NCBI GenBank assembly: GCA_038040485.1
Contig: JBBPIE010000018.1
Span: forward strand, 66,455 to 130,454
DNA: 64,000 nucleotides
Reading direction: 5' to 3'
DNA from: Onstottus_B arcticum
GTDB taxonomy: Bacteria; Acidobacteriota; Blastocatellia; UBA7656
Shown here: positions 42,708-51,162 of the stretch, in pieces
How the letters are laid out: the number at the start of each line of letters is the position of its first letter
Numbering within the stretch: position 1 is the stretch's first letter
The notes under the pieces: generated by a model
The model's input: the letters and a program-made list of their open reading frames with translations, nothing else
The model's database searches: none
What the model was told of the DNA's origin: nothing
Made by a program: the position numbers and the translations under genes

Positions 42708-44036
42708 ATGCCCAATCAAGTCCAGAGAACATCCGTCCCGATTGAAGAGCCGAAAGGAAAGCTCGGAGTCTTGCTCGTAGGACTCGGCGCGGTTAGCACA
42801 ACCTTCATCGCCGGGGTCGAGGCAATCAAGAAAGGCATCGCTGAGCCGATCGGCTCGCTCACACAGATGGGCACGATCCGGCTTGGGAAACGCACCGACA
42901 ACCGAGTCCCGATGGTCAAAGATTTCGTTCCCCTGGCTTCGCTCGAAGATCTGGTGTTCGGCGCGTGGGACATCTTCGAGGAAGACGCGTACGAGGCGGC
43001 GATTCACGCGGGCGTGCTCGAACGCGACCTGGTCACGCAGCTCAAAGCAGAGCTTCAGGCGATCAAACCGATGAAGGCCGTCTTCGATCAGCACTACGTC
43101 AAGCGGCTCAACGGGACTCATGTCAAAAAGGGCGCCAACAAGATGGAGCTTGCCGAGCAGTTGATGGCAGACATCGAGAACTTCAAGCGCACGGCCGAGT
43201 GCGACCGCCTCGTGATGGTCTGGTGCGCTTCGACTGAGATCTTCATGCTGGCAGGCGAGAGCCATAGCGACTTGAAGTCATTCGAGGCCGCAATGCGCGA
43301 GAATCATGAATCGATCGCTCCATCCATGATCTACGCTTATGCGGCTCTGAAGTCGGGAGTTCCTTTTGCCAACGGCGCGCCAAACCTCACGGTCGACGTT
43401 CCAGCGCTCACGAAACTTGCCGTGGATCAGGGACTGCCGGTTTGCGGAAAGGACTTCAAGACCGGGCAGACCCTGATGAAGACGATGATCGCTCCGGGCC
43501 TCAAGTCCCGCTTGCTGGGCTTGCACGGATGGTTCTCGACTAACATTCTGGGCAACCGCGACGGCGAAGTGCTGGATGACCCCGAGTCGTTCAAGACTAA
43601 GGAAGAATCCAAGCTCTCGGTTCTCGAATACATCCTACAGCCCGACGTCTACCCGGCGCTCTACAAAGACTTCAGCCATATCGTGCGAATCAACTATTAC
43701 CCGCCGCGCGGCGACAACAAGGAAGGGTGGGACAGCATCGACATCTTTGGCTGGCTCGGCTACCCGATGCAGATCAAGATCGACTTCCTGTGCCGCGACT
43801 CAATTCTGGCCGCGCCGATCGTGTTGGACCTCGCGTTGTTCATGGACTTAGCAAAACGAGCGGGGATGAAAGGAATTCAGGAGTGGCTGTCGTTCTACTT
43901 CAAGAGCCCGATGACCGCGCCTGAGCTCTATCCCGAGCACGACCTGTTTATTCAGTTGATGAAGCTGAAGAACACACTTCGCCATCTGAAAGGCGAAGAG
44001 CTGATCACGCACCTGGGTCTTGAGTACTACGATTGA
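42708..44036 (+). CDS. ino1: Inositol-3-phosphate synthase
   Basis: 442 residues from the ATG at 42708, preceded by GAAAGGA; the frame is open 12 codons upstream without a ribosome site. GVLLVGLGAVSTTFIAG is the NAD-binding loop, and GAPNLTVDVPAL, GKDFKTGQTLMKTMIAPGLKSR (catalytic Lys region) and YNNPRG-equivalent NYYPPRGDNKEGWDSID are family features. It converts glucose-6-phosphate to myo-inositol-3-phosphate, the first step to inositol lipids or compatible solutes. In bacteria it is often linked to phosphatidylinositol-type lipids; no such gene is next to it. Confidence 0.9.
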   Translation: MPNQVQRTSVPIEEPKGKLGVLLVGLGAVSTTFIAGVEAIKKGIAEPIGSLTQMGTIRLGKRTDNRVPMVKDFVPLASLEDLVFGAWDIFEEDAYEAAIHAGVLERDLVTQLKAELQAIKPMKAVFDQHYVKRLNGTHVKKGANKMELAEQLMADIENFKRTAECDRLVMVWCASTEIFMLAGESHSDLKSFEAAMRENHESIAPSMIYAYAALKSGVPFANGAPNLTVDVPALTKLAVDQGLPVCGKDFKTGQTLMKTMIAPGLKSRLLGLHGWFSTNILGNRDGEVLDDPESFKTKEESKLSVLEYILQPDVYPALYKDFSHIVRINYYPPRGDNKEGWDSIDIFGWLGYPMQIKIDFLCRDSILAAPIVLDLALFMDLAKRAGMKGIQEWLSFYFKSPMTAPELYPEHDLFIQLMKLKNTLRHLKGEELITHLGLEYYD

Positions 44037-44061
44037 ATTTCTGGAAGGAGGCTCAACGTAG

Positions 44062-44090
44062 TGGCCGCGGGCAGAGCAGGCCCGCGGCCA
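44062..44090. terminator. Bidirectional hairpin between convergent genes
   Basis: A perfect 11-bp stem TGGCCGCGGGC / GCCCGCGGCCA with a 7-base loop lies between ino1 and the membrane-protein gene. There is no U-tract, so it may act with Rho or as an RNA-end protector. Confidence 0.6.
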
Positions 44091-44108
44091 TATCAATGCG
44101 GTCTGTGT

Positions 44109-44777
44109 CTAGGCCATTTGCGGCTCCTTCGTGCTAGGCCGAGCGACGGCGACGGCAATGCCCCCAAAGAGCCCGCCCACTATGATCGTGAACACGATCC
44201 AAAAAAGCATCTGCGGCACAAACGCAATCTGGAAATACGTCGACCAAAAACCTGTTTCCGCGGGAAAATCCGGCGGAAGGACGTCGTAGTGCGTTCCCCA
44301 CCGGCCCCGTATCGCGAAGTACATCAGGATCACAACTGGAATTCTCGCCGCGTAGCCGTAGGCAACCAATACCTTGGAAAGCGCGGGCCATCCAAGAAAC
44401 GCGATCACACCGCCCGCTGTCAGTAGCAAGAGCCCGATGACAAGTTTGCCTGGGAATTCAGCCTTCATCCCAAATCCGACGAAGCCACCTGCGAAGGTAA
44501 CGGCCAAGCCCAGGATCGCGAAGCCGATCGCCTTAGCCGCGCTCGCGGGACGCTGACCTGCTGAGGACAACTTCATCGCGAAATAGACTCCGAAGATAGG
44601 CACAAGCCAAGTGATGCCGATGATCGAGCCCGGTCCTCCGGCCTCCCGGTTGAACAGCGAGGTCGGCCAATGTTGGAGCTCTCCGACCAGCCTCAGAATC
44701 GTAATCGCCAGGCTGATCACGCTGGGGATGAAGATCAACTGCGGGATGCTTACCTTCGAGTCTGCATTCTCTGCCAT
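44109..44777 (-). CDS. Integral membrane protein of unknown function
   Basis: 222 residues with about six hydrophobic segments (roughly 12-30, 50-68, 83-103, 110-130, 135-155, 180-208) and short polar ends. AAGGAG stands before the ATG. I do not recognise a family; the charged residues are confined to loops. It is alone on its strand between ino1 and fabH. Confidence 0.7.
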   Translation of the reverse strand: MAENADSKVSIPQLIFIPSVISLAITILRLVGELQHWPTSLFNREAGGPGSIIGITWLVPIFGVYFAMKLSSAGQRPASAAKAIGFAILGLAVTFAGGFVGFGMKAEFPGKLVIGLLLLTAGGVIAFLGWPALSKVLVAYGYAARIPVVILMYFAIRGRWGTHYDVLPPDFPAETGFWSTYFQIAFVPQMLFWIVFTIIVGGLFGGIAVAVARPSTKEPQMA

Positions 44778-45063
44778 AGCTTTTTCTCCTTGTGAAAGAG
44801 TTAGGGGCCAGCTTTTGTGCCGGCAGAGCGTTTCAAAACATCAAGACCGGCTCGCTGGTTCGCCGACGATCACACCTCTGAAACAACCAAGCCGGCTATC
44901 GTATATCACAGGCGGCAGTCGCAAACAAAGGGCTAAGCACGGCGCGTCGAGGATGTTTCTTGCACCGGAAAACAAGCGAGTGCTACTATCGAGCCTTCCA
45001 TGAACCGGGCTCGTCGTTGACTGGGCGACTGCGGTTTGGAGTTCGGATGGAGGAAGCAAGAAG

Positions 45064-46062
45064 ATGAGGTCAACACGCAGAGCAAAGATAACTGCGCTCG
45101 GACGATACGTGCCTCCGAAGGTGGTCACCAATCACGATTTGGCGAAGCGTGTTGACACGAATCACGACTGGATCGTCGAGCGAACAGGCATCCTCGAGCG
45201 ACACATGGTCGAACCCGGAACTCCTACCTCCGAGCTTGCAGCGCAAGCCGTCGGAGACCTGCTTCGAAATCGCGGAATAGAAGCCGATGAAATCGAGTTG
45301 ATTATCGTCGCAACCGTGACTCCCGATATGTTCTTTCCCGCAACCGCGTGTCTCGTGCAGAACAAGGTTCGCGCCAGCCGCGCGTGGGGATTCGACCTCT
45401 CGGCCGCGTGTTCGGGATTTCCCTACGCGTTGAGCGTCGGCGCACAATTCATCGAGTCCGGGCGGCACGAGAAGGTTGTAGTGATCGGCGCCGACGTCAT
45501 GTCGAGCATCATCAACTTCGAAGACCGCTCGACCTGCGTGTTGTTCGGCGACGGCGCGGGCGCAGTGCTGCTCGAGCCGAGCGAAGACGAGAATCTCGGC
45601 TTGCTCGATTTCCTGCACGAAGTCGATGGCTCCGGCGGTCAGTTTCTACGAATGCCCGGCGGCGGGAGCCTCAATCCCTCTTCGCACGAGACTGTCGAGA
45701 AGAAGATGCACTACGTTCATCAGGAGGGGCAGCCTGTCTTCAAGTACGCCGTGCGAAAGATGGGTGAGATCAGCCGCGCTATACTTCAGCGCAACGGATT
45801 AGAAGGCAAGGATGTTGACTTGTTTATCGCCCATCAAGCCAATCTTCGTATCATCAATTCCGCTGCCGAGAAGCTCGGTCTCGACGAATCGAAAGTGGTC
45901 AAGAACATCCACAAGTTTGGCAACACCACCGCCGCGACGATCCCGCTTGCGATTGGAGACGCGCTCGATGATGGCAGGCTAAAGAAGGGTAGTCTCGTGG
46001 TATTCGCGGCGGTTGGCGCCGGCTACACCGTCGGCTCGGTTCTTACCAGGTGGGCATACTAG
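45064..46062 (+). CDS. fabH: Beta-ketoacyl-ACP synthase III
   Basis: 332 residues. The catalytic triad of FabH is complete: C116 in SAACSGF, His in FIAHQANLRI and Asn in KFGNTTAATIP. It condenses an acyl-CoA with malonyl-ACP to start fatty acid synthesis. It has no adjacent plsX or fabD, so it may be a second, special-purpose copy; the fold and active site are standard. Confidence 0.93.
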   Translation: MRSTRRAKITALGRYVPPKVVTNHDLAKRVDTNHDWIVERTGILERHMVEPGTPTSELAAQAVGDLLRNRGIEADEIELIIVATVTPDMFFPATACLVQNKVRASRAWGFDLSAACSGFPYALSVGAQFIESGRHEKVVVIGADVMSSIINFEDRSTCVLFGDGAGAVLLEPSEDENLGLLDFLHEVDGSGGQFLRMPGGGSLNPSSHETVEKKMHYVHQEGQPVFKYAVRKMGEISRAILQRNGLEGKDVDLFIAHQANLRIINSAAEKLGLDESKVVKNIHKFGNTTAATIPLAIGDALDDGRLKKGSLVVFAAVGAGYTVGSVLTRWAY

Positions 46063-46092
46063 AGCCTTCGGCATCTTAAGCGAAGGCCTCGC

Positions 46093-46989
46093 TCAATAGG
46101 CCGCGGCGGCATGACCGTTAACCGGAGATTTCGTTCCGGCCGCTTCCTGAACAATCTTGACACCGACGCTTGCTCCGATTCGCGTCGCTCCGGCGCGGAT
46201 CATCTCCTGTGCTTGTTTGAGGTCCCGAACGCCGCCCGACGCCTTCACTCCCATTTCTCCGCCGACCACGCGACGCATCAAGGCAATGTCGGCGACAGTA
46301 GCGCCTCCTTTGCTGAAACCAGTCGAAGTCTTGACGAAGTCCGCGCCGGCTTCTTTCGCCAGCAGACACGCTCTGACCTTCTCCTCTTCCGTAAGCAGGC
46401 CCGTCTCCAAAATCACCTTGCAGAGATAATTGACTTCGTGGGCAACTGCGACGACTCCGGCAATATCGCGAGCAACCAGATCGTCATCGGAAGACTTCAA
46501 GGCTCCGACGTTGATCACCATGTCCAGCTCGCTCGCGCCGTCAAAGATCGCCCGGCGAGCTTCGTAAGCTTTAGTGTCGGGTTCGTTGGCGCCAAGCGGA
46601 AAACCAATCACGGTGCAAACCTTCACGCCGCTACCTCGCAGCGCGCAAGCGGCTTCCCTGACCCAGATCGGGTTTATGCAAACGGAAGCGAACCCGAATC
46701 GGGCGCCCTCCTCGCAGAGCTTCAATATTTCGTCGCGAGTTGCTTCCGGTTTGAGCAATGTGTGGTCGATGTAGCGAGCCACCTCGCGCGCAGCCTCGCT
46801 CTCAGCGCCGGTTAGCCCAAATCGCACCCCGCCTGAGGCCATCAGCGAGCGCATACGGTCCGGGCACTTCACGAAGCATTCGTCATGGTGCAGCTCGCAC
46901 TCGCGAGACGCGGTCCCCGCACCCAACCGTGAGAGGATCACGTCCGTGATTTGAGAGACCAGCTCCTCGATGTTCAGTTCATCTGGCAT
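46093..46989 (-). CDS. deoC: Deoxyribose-phosphate aldolase with N-terminal targeting-like extension
   Basis: 298 residues, about 70 longer than usual DeoC. The aldolase part (72-290) has IDHTLLKPEATR, INPIWV, VIGFPLGAN, DMVINVG, the Schiff-base Lys220 in DFVKTSTGF and GVKASGGVRD. It cleaves deoxyribose-5-phosphate to acetaldehyde and glyceraldehyde-3-phosphate. The extension begins with an amphipathic helix (ELNIEELVSQITDVILSRL, 4-22) of the kind that directs enzymes into bacterial microcompartments, then a Cys/His-rich linker (C31, H34, H35, C38, C42) and VRFGL. No shell genes are in the window. Its start overlaps the end of the PHP gene by 11 bases. Confidence 0.92.
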   Translation of the reverse strand: MPDELNIEELVSQITDVILSRLGAGTASRECELHHDECFVKCPDRMRSLMASGGVRFGLTGAESEAAREVARYIDHTLLKPEATRDEILKLCEEGARFGFASVCINPIWVREAACALRGSGVKVCTVIGFPLGANEPDTKAYEARRAIFDGASELDMVINVGALKSSDDDLVARDIAGVVAVAHEVNYLCKVILETGLLTEEEKVRACLLAKEAGADFVKTSTGFSKGGATVADIALMRRVVGGEMGVKASGGVRDLKQAQEMIRAGATRIGASVGVKIVQEAAGTKSPVNGHAAAAY

Positions 46990-47836
46990 ACGCTGATTTG
47001 GACCTGAGGCCTTCGAGCACCGAGTAGGGGACTGCGAGATTACCCAGCCCCTTCACGATGCTGATGTCCGGCTTATAAGTACCGTGGTAATCACTGCCGC
47101 CAGTGACCAGCAGACGATGCCGGCTCGCCAGCATCGAGTAGCGCTCGCGGTCGGCCAGACTATGACGACTATAAATTGCCTCAATGCCATCCAGTCCCAT
47201 TTCTACCAACTCGCTTACCAAAGTCTCCAGCGCCTCCGGCAATAGTTTTAATTGGTAAGGATGCGCAAGAACCGCAACTCCGCCCGCCTCGTGAATCAAC
47301 GCGATTGAATCAGCCGGCGACAGTCGCTTCTTCTCCACGTAAGCGGCGAAGCCCTTTGCAAGAAAGCGATTGAAAGCATCCTGAATACTCTCGGCGTATC
47401 CCCTATCGACAAGCACTCGCGCGAAATGCGGACGCCCGACGACGCCGTTACCCGCAACCGCCGCTACGTCGGCATAGCGCACGTCAAACCCAAGCGCCTG
47501 TAACCGACTCGCGATCTCGGGGTTCCTCGCCTCACGCGCCGCCCTCAGTTCCCCTAGCCTCGCTTTCAGTTCTTCGTTCTGATCATCAACGTAGTAACCA
47601 AGAATATGCATGGCGCCTGGCGAGTACTCGGCGCTGAGCTCGAGACCGTTGATAAACTCGATTCCCAGCTTGCCCGCTGCCACTCTGCCCTCATCGAGCC
47701 CTGATACCGTGTCGTGATCCGTGATGGCGATGGCGCTCGCTCCGTTCAACTTCGCGAGCTCGATCAGCTCTGATGGTGTTGCGCTTCCATCGGAATGAAT
47801 TGTGTGAGCGTGGAGATCAATCAACTTTCCGTTCAT
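46979..47836 (-). CDS. PHP-domain phosphoesterase (RNase AM / nucleoside bisphosphatase-like)
   Basis: 285 residues from the ATG ending at 47836, which puts the metal motif DLHAHTIHSDG at the N-terminus as in the family. ITDHDTV, GLELSAEY, VLAHPYQ and GSDYHG complete the metal-binding set. Close relatives hydrolyse 3',5'-nucleoside bisphosphates or trim RNA 5' ends. The gene overlaps deoC, so the two are co-translated and may take part in nucleotide salvage (inference). Confidence 0.88.
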   Translation of the reverse strand: MNGKLIDLHAHTIHSDGSATPSELIELAKLNGASAIAITDHDTVSGLDEGRVAAGKLGIEFINGLELSAEYSPGAMHILGYYVDDQNEELKARLGELRAAREARNPEIASRLQALGFDVRYADVAAVAGNGVVGRPHFARVLVDRGYAESIQDAFNRFLAKGFAAYVEKKRLSPADSIALIHEAGGVAVLAHPYQLKLLPEALETLVSELVEMGLDGIEAIYSRHSLADRERYSMLASRHRLLVTGGSDYHGTYKPDISIVKGLGNLAVPYSVLEGLRSKSAYAR

Positions 47837-47914
47837 TCGCGACGATCTTATCCGCGGCAGCTCGTCAAAGTCAATCACCGCACCGCACCGCAATGAGCCT
47901 CGAAACTCGCGGCT

Positions 47915-48132
47915 GGAGCCACTTTCGTGGCGCTGTCACAGAATAGGCCGTGGGAGCCAGATACAGGGCCGCAACCGCACAAGTGGCTCTGGGAGCCCAT
48001 TACACACTCACTCGATTTGCCACTCTCAAGCCAACAGGTTCACGCCGTCGTGCACCTAAATCAAGAACACACGCCTGTCTGTGCGTAAAGCGATGATCAT
48101 GAAAGTGGCTCTGGCAGCCAGTTTCACAGAAC
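47915..48132. repeat. Degenerate GTGGCTCTGGGAGCC repeats
   Basis: Copies of a motif close to GTGGCTCTGGGAGCC followed by TTTCACAGAA occur near 47926, 47949, 47982 and 48104, with substitutions and small deletions. GGCTC-TGG-GAGCC can fold as a small hairpin. They fill the gap between the PHP gene and the AT-rich promoter region. Confidence 0.55.
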
Positions 48133-48168
48133 TGCATATCTTTGACCATTTTACCTTCGCTACTTGCG

Positions 48169-48207
48169 AAAAAAAAAGTTGACAACAAACCGTTATGCAA
48201 ATATATA
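48169..48207 (+). promoter_or_regulatory. Strong promoter with A-tract
   Basis: Nine A residues (48169-48177) act like an UP element directly before a perfect -35 TTGACA (48179-48184); after a 17-bp spacer comes TATATA (48202-48207). The region is AT-rich in an otherwise GC-rich window. It drives the lysine-rich peptide gene. Confidence 0.85.
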
Positions 48208-48225
48208 CAACAACATGTTGTATAT
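48203..48225. promoter_or_regulatory. Palindromic operator on the -10 region
   Basis: ATATACAACA at 48203-48212 and TGTTGTATAT at 48216-48225 are exact inverted copies with a 3-base spacer; a second palindrome ACAACATGTTGT (48210-48221) overlaps it. Its position across the -10 box and start site fits a repressor-binding site. The cognate regulator is unknown. Confidence 0.7.
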
Positions 48226-48306
48226 CATTTACGGTAGTGCACAAGAGTAGCAACGCTACAGTATCTTGTGTGCACGGTAAAATTTAACGAAAGGAGAAAC
48301 AACACT

Positions 48307-48387
48307 ATGGCAACTGCAAAGAAGGGCGGCGCCAAGAAGCCTGCGAAGAAGGCCGGTGCCAAGAAAAAAGGCGCAAAGAAGAGATAG
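48307..48387 (+). CDS. 26-residue lysine-rich histone-tail-like peptide
   Basis: The ORF MATAKKGGAKKPAKKAGAKK plus six residues contains 11 Lys and one Arg out of 26, with Ala, Gly and Pro making up most of the rest. It resembles the C-terminal tail of histone H1-like bacterial proteins but stands alone. AAGGAG lies 10 bases before the ATG, a near-consensus promoter and a palindromic operator lie upstream, and a terminator follows, so it is a complete transcription unit. A nucleic-acid-binding or nucleoid-compacting role is inferred from composition. Confidence 0.72.
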   Translation: MATAKKGGAKKPAKKAGAKKKGAKKR

Positions 48388-48413
48388 TCTCTTTGTCGCT
48401 ACGCAAAACGGGG

Positions 48414-48457
48414 GTTCTCTGTGTGAGAACGCGGGGATGGGTGACCATCCCCTTTTT
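48414..48457 (+). terminator. Terminator after the lysine-rich peptide gene
   Basis: A small hairpin GTTCTC / GAGAAC (48414-48430) precedes the main stem GGGGATGG / CCATCCCC (48433-48440 and 48445-48452) with loop GTGA, followed by TTTTTC. Confidence 0.9.
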
Positions 48458-48569
48458 CTTTTCTCTTTTCGTTCTTCTCCTGCCCGCCTCAAACTCGTGT
48501 TAGCTCGAAAGCCCATGGTTGATTTCATCTGTGACTAACTCCGAGTGGTTCGTGTAAACTCCAGCAGCT

Positions 48570-48932
48570 ATGGCGATCGAAGTAGATATTCGTCCCTGGG
48601 GCAGTTTTGAAGTCCTGGCTGAAGGCACCGGATACAAGGTGAAACGCATAGAGGTGCTGCCACGACACCGCCTGAGCCTTCAAATGCATGACAGCCGCAG
48701 CGAGCATTGGGTCATAGTAGCCGGCGAGGCGCTCGTAACTCTGGGTGAGCAGGAGTTGAAGCTGCGCGCGAATGATGAGGTGCTGATCCCGCTTCGAACC
48801 AAGCACCGGGTCGCGAATACCGGGGACACCACTCTTGTATTCATTGAGGTTCAGTGCGGCTCATATCTAGGCGAGGACGACATAGTTAGATTTGCAGACG
48901 ACTACAGCCGTGCGTTGCCAGACTCCGACTGA
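48570..48932 (+). CDS. Cupin, mannose-6-phosphate isomerase type II-like
   Basis: 120 residues. RPWGSFEVL at the N-terminus and LPRHRLSLQMHDSRSEHWVIVAGEALV with PLRTKHRVANTG are the two cupin motifs; the layout matches the small type II phosphomannose isomerase domain that usually sits behind mannose-1-phosphate guanylyltransferase. Here it is separate. It may isomerise mannose-6-phosphate to fructose-6-phosphate or only bind a sugar phosphate. There is no clear ribosome-binding site before the ATG. Confidence 0.85.
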   Translation: MAIEVDIRPWGSFEVLAEGTGYKVKRIEVLPRHRLSLQMHDSRSEHWVIVAGEALVTLGEQELKLRANDEVLIPLRTKHRVANTGDTTLVFIEVQCGSYLGEDDIVRFADDYSRALPDSD

Positions 48933-48947
48933 AAGGAATCAGTCCAG

Positions 48948-49979
48948 TCACACGTGCGCCTCGGCTTTGACGGCCGCCTTCCTGACTTCAGAGACCTCAA
49001 GCGGCCCATAAAGGTCTGGTTCACCCTCCGGACGCGTGCGCCATCGCCGATGAACCCACATCCATTGATCTGGATACCGGCGTGCCCAGCTTTCGATCAC
49101 CCGCGTGAATCGGGCCGTGTTAACTCGCACTTCCTCTTTGAAGTCGCCGGTTCTGGTTAGTGGAATCTCGGGCTCAAATCGGAGCCGATGCTTCTTGAGT
49201 TGCTCATCCCAGATCAAGACTCCGGGCACAACGGGCGCATCTGTGCGAAGAGCGAACACCGCGAGCCCAGTAGTCGAACACGCGGGTATTCCGAAGAAGT
49301 CACAGAAAACTCCCTGGTCGGCCAGTGTGTTGACATCTATTAACAGCCCTACATCTTCTCCTCGCCTGAGTATCTCGAGTACAGGTTTGACGGCGTTATT
49401 CTTGTCTATGACACGGTTGCCCGAAAGCTCTCGATAGCTGTTGATCATTCTATCCAGAAGCGGATTGTCGAGCGGCCGCACGAGGAAGTTCAAGGGGTGA
49501 CCGTACACTCCATGCGCGAAGGCGCAAAGCTCCCACGCTCCGAAGTGCCCTGTAAGCAGGAGGACGCCGCGTCCGCGCTCAGCAGCGCGTTGATAGTTCT
49601 CGAAGCCGTCATAAACGACGATCTCGCTGATCGAGCGATGGGTGATCTTTGGAAACTGAGAGAACTCGCCCAATGACCTTCCGAGACTGTCGAAGACTCT
49701 TTCAAGCGTTGTGCGCCTCGCCTCTGTGCTCATTTCCGGCATGGCCAGCGCGAGGTTTCTTTCACCCACTCTGGTCAGCCGCCGATGCACGAGCCCGGCA
49801 GTGCGAGCCAACCCTTGCCCGAGGGCAACGGCCGCCCTGCGGGGCAACAAGCCAAGTGCTTTCAGCAGGAGCCACGCAGGCACAAACTCGCCGACGTTTC
49901 GAAGCTCGCTTCTGGGTTTGCCAGGCACGTCTGACCGTAACATTCGGTCATGATGCATGTCAATTTGAGCACCAGGCAT
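48948..49979 (-). CDS. Lipid A biosynthesis acyltransferase-like (LpxL/HtrB family)
   Basis: 343 residues; the start is uncertain, with several ATGs in the first 15 codons and no strong ribosome site. LLTGHFGAWELC contains the HxxxxE catalytic motif (His-X4-Glu), followed by LVRPLDNPLLDRMINSYRE and DVNTLADQGVFCDFFGIPA, typical of the family that adds secondary acyl chains to lipid A or related lipids. One hydrophobic segment near the N-terminus likely anchors it to the inner membrane. The next genes are divergent. Confidence 0.88.
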   Translation of the reverse strand: MPGAQIDMHHDRMLRSDVPGKPRSELRNVGEFVPAWLLLKALGLLPRRAAVALGQGLARTAGLVHRRLTRVGERNLALAMPEMSTEARRTTLERVFDSLGRSLGEFSQFPKITHRSISEIVVYDGFENYQRAAERGRGVLLLTGHFGAWELCAFAHGVYGHPLNFLVRPLDNPLLDRMINSYRELSGNRVIDKNNAVKPVLEILRRGEDVGLLIDVNTLADQGVFCDFFGIPACSTTGLAVFALRTDAPVVPGVLIWDEQLKKHRLRFEPEIPLTRTGDFKEEVRVNTARFTRVIESWARRYPDQWMWVHRRWRTRPEGEPDLYGPLEVSEVRKAAVKAEAHV

Positions 49980-50137
49980 CGCTCTCGGGCGAGGCTCTGC
50001 CGTACTCGGACACCTTGACTCGGCTGGTCCAGCGGTCCAGGCAGCTAAACTCTTGCCTGCCAGAGAGCTTTAAGTTATCCTTCCGCCAGTTGCCCCTACC
50101 TGATTAACTTCCTCCGCCTCCAGAGTCTGGGTTTTCC

Positions 50138-50998
50138 ATGATCAGCTTTCTCCGACAATCACACATCGCAGAGGGTCGAGTTGCGCTGCTTGTCGTTGTC
50201 TTGCTGCTGCCGAGTGCGGTTCTCGCTCAGAAGCAGCCGGCGGCGCGCAAAAAAACTCCGAGCCTTACAACCGAAGACATGGTCAAGTCGGCAGTCCAGC
50301 CGTCTTCTTCAAGCGAACGCGACTCTGAGACGGATAAGAATGTTGACGCTGTTTCGGCGAACTCGCCGCCACTCGACTCAGCGGGAACGGTGAGCGCGGA
50401 GGAACAGTTGTGGCGCGAGCAACTCGCGGAAGCCCGTACGCGTGCAAAAGCGGCTGAACGCGCGGCTGAAGAGGCAGAGCTTCGCATCACTGCCCTTCGA
50501 AACCAGCTTTCCGTTTCCGGGCAGACGCCGCAACAGAGAAACGAAACGGCGGCAGAGTTGAACGAAGCGGGCAGGCAACTAAACGAGCTCCGGGCTGCAG
50601 CGAAGGCCGCAGCAGAAGAACTCGCTGGCCTCATCGAGTCGGGACGTCTGAAAAAGTTTAGTGAGTCTCAGGAACCGGGGCCGACGGCTGCCAATGGAAG
50701 CGCTAACCATGACTACTACAAGTCCCGCTTCGCTGCGCTCAACGAAACGCTTCAGCAAGCCGAGCGGCGCGTGCAGTTGTATGACAATCGAGTCCGAGAT
50801 GTCAGCCAACGCATTTTACAGACGGGCGGTAAAAACGGCGGCGACAGCTTCTACCTCGCACACCTTCAGGAAGAACGCCAGGAAGCGCAGCACCAATTGG
50901 ATGATGCGCGCGCCGCAATGGCGAAAGCGCTCAGCGATCTTGATGCCCTCAAAGAAGAAGCTCGGCGCGCCGGTGTTCCGCCGGGGGTCTTCCGGTAG
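50138..50998 (+). CDS. Exported coiled-coil protein, unknown function
   Basis: 286 residues. A signal peptide (about 15-31, ALLVVVLLLPSAVLAQ) precedes a Lys/Ser-rich stretch and two long Ala/Glu/Arg-rich coiled-coil segments (about 85-165 and 190-280). No enzymatic motif is visible. A periplasmic scaffolding role is possible. It comes 164 bases before the NtrC-type regulator gene on the same strand. Confidence 0.7.
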   Translation: MISFLRQSHIAEGRVALLVVVLLLPSAVLAQKQPAARKKTPSLTTEDMVKSAVQPSSSSERDSETDKNVDAVSANSPPLDSAGTVSAEEQLWREQLAEARTRAKAAERAAEEAELRITALRNQLSVSGQTPQQRNETAAELNEAGRQLNELRAAAKAAAEELAGLIESGRLKKFSESQEPGPTAANGSANHDYYKSRFAALNETLQQAERRVQLYDNRVRDVSQRILQTGGKNGGDSFYLAHLQEERQEAQHQLDDARAAMAKALSDLDALKEEARRAGVPPGVFR

Positions 50999-51162
50999 CT
51001 TTAAGCCCTGCTGGGAACGTGGGTGTCTCGCACAGGCTCCCAGTAGACATGCTCTCGCTGCTTCGTATCGAGTTGAATCGAGGCTCCCCCGAACCGGCCG
51101 GCCAAACACAATCGCGCGCTCGCGACCGTTAGCATAGTCAAGCCGCAACATAATACTTAATA

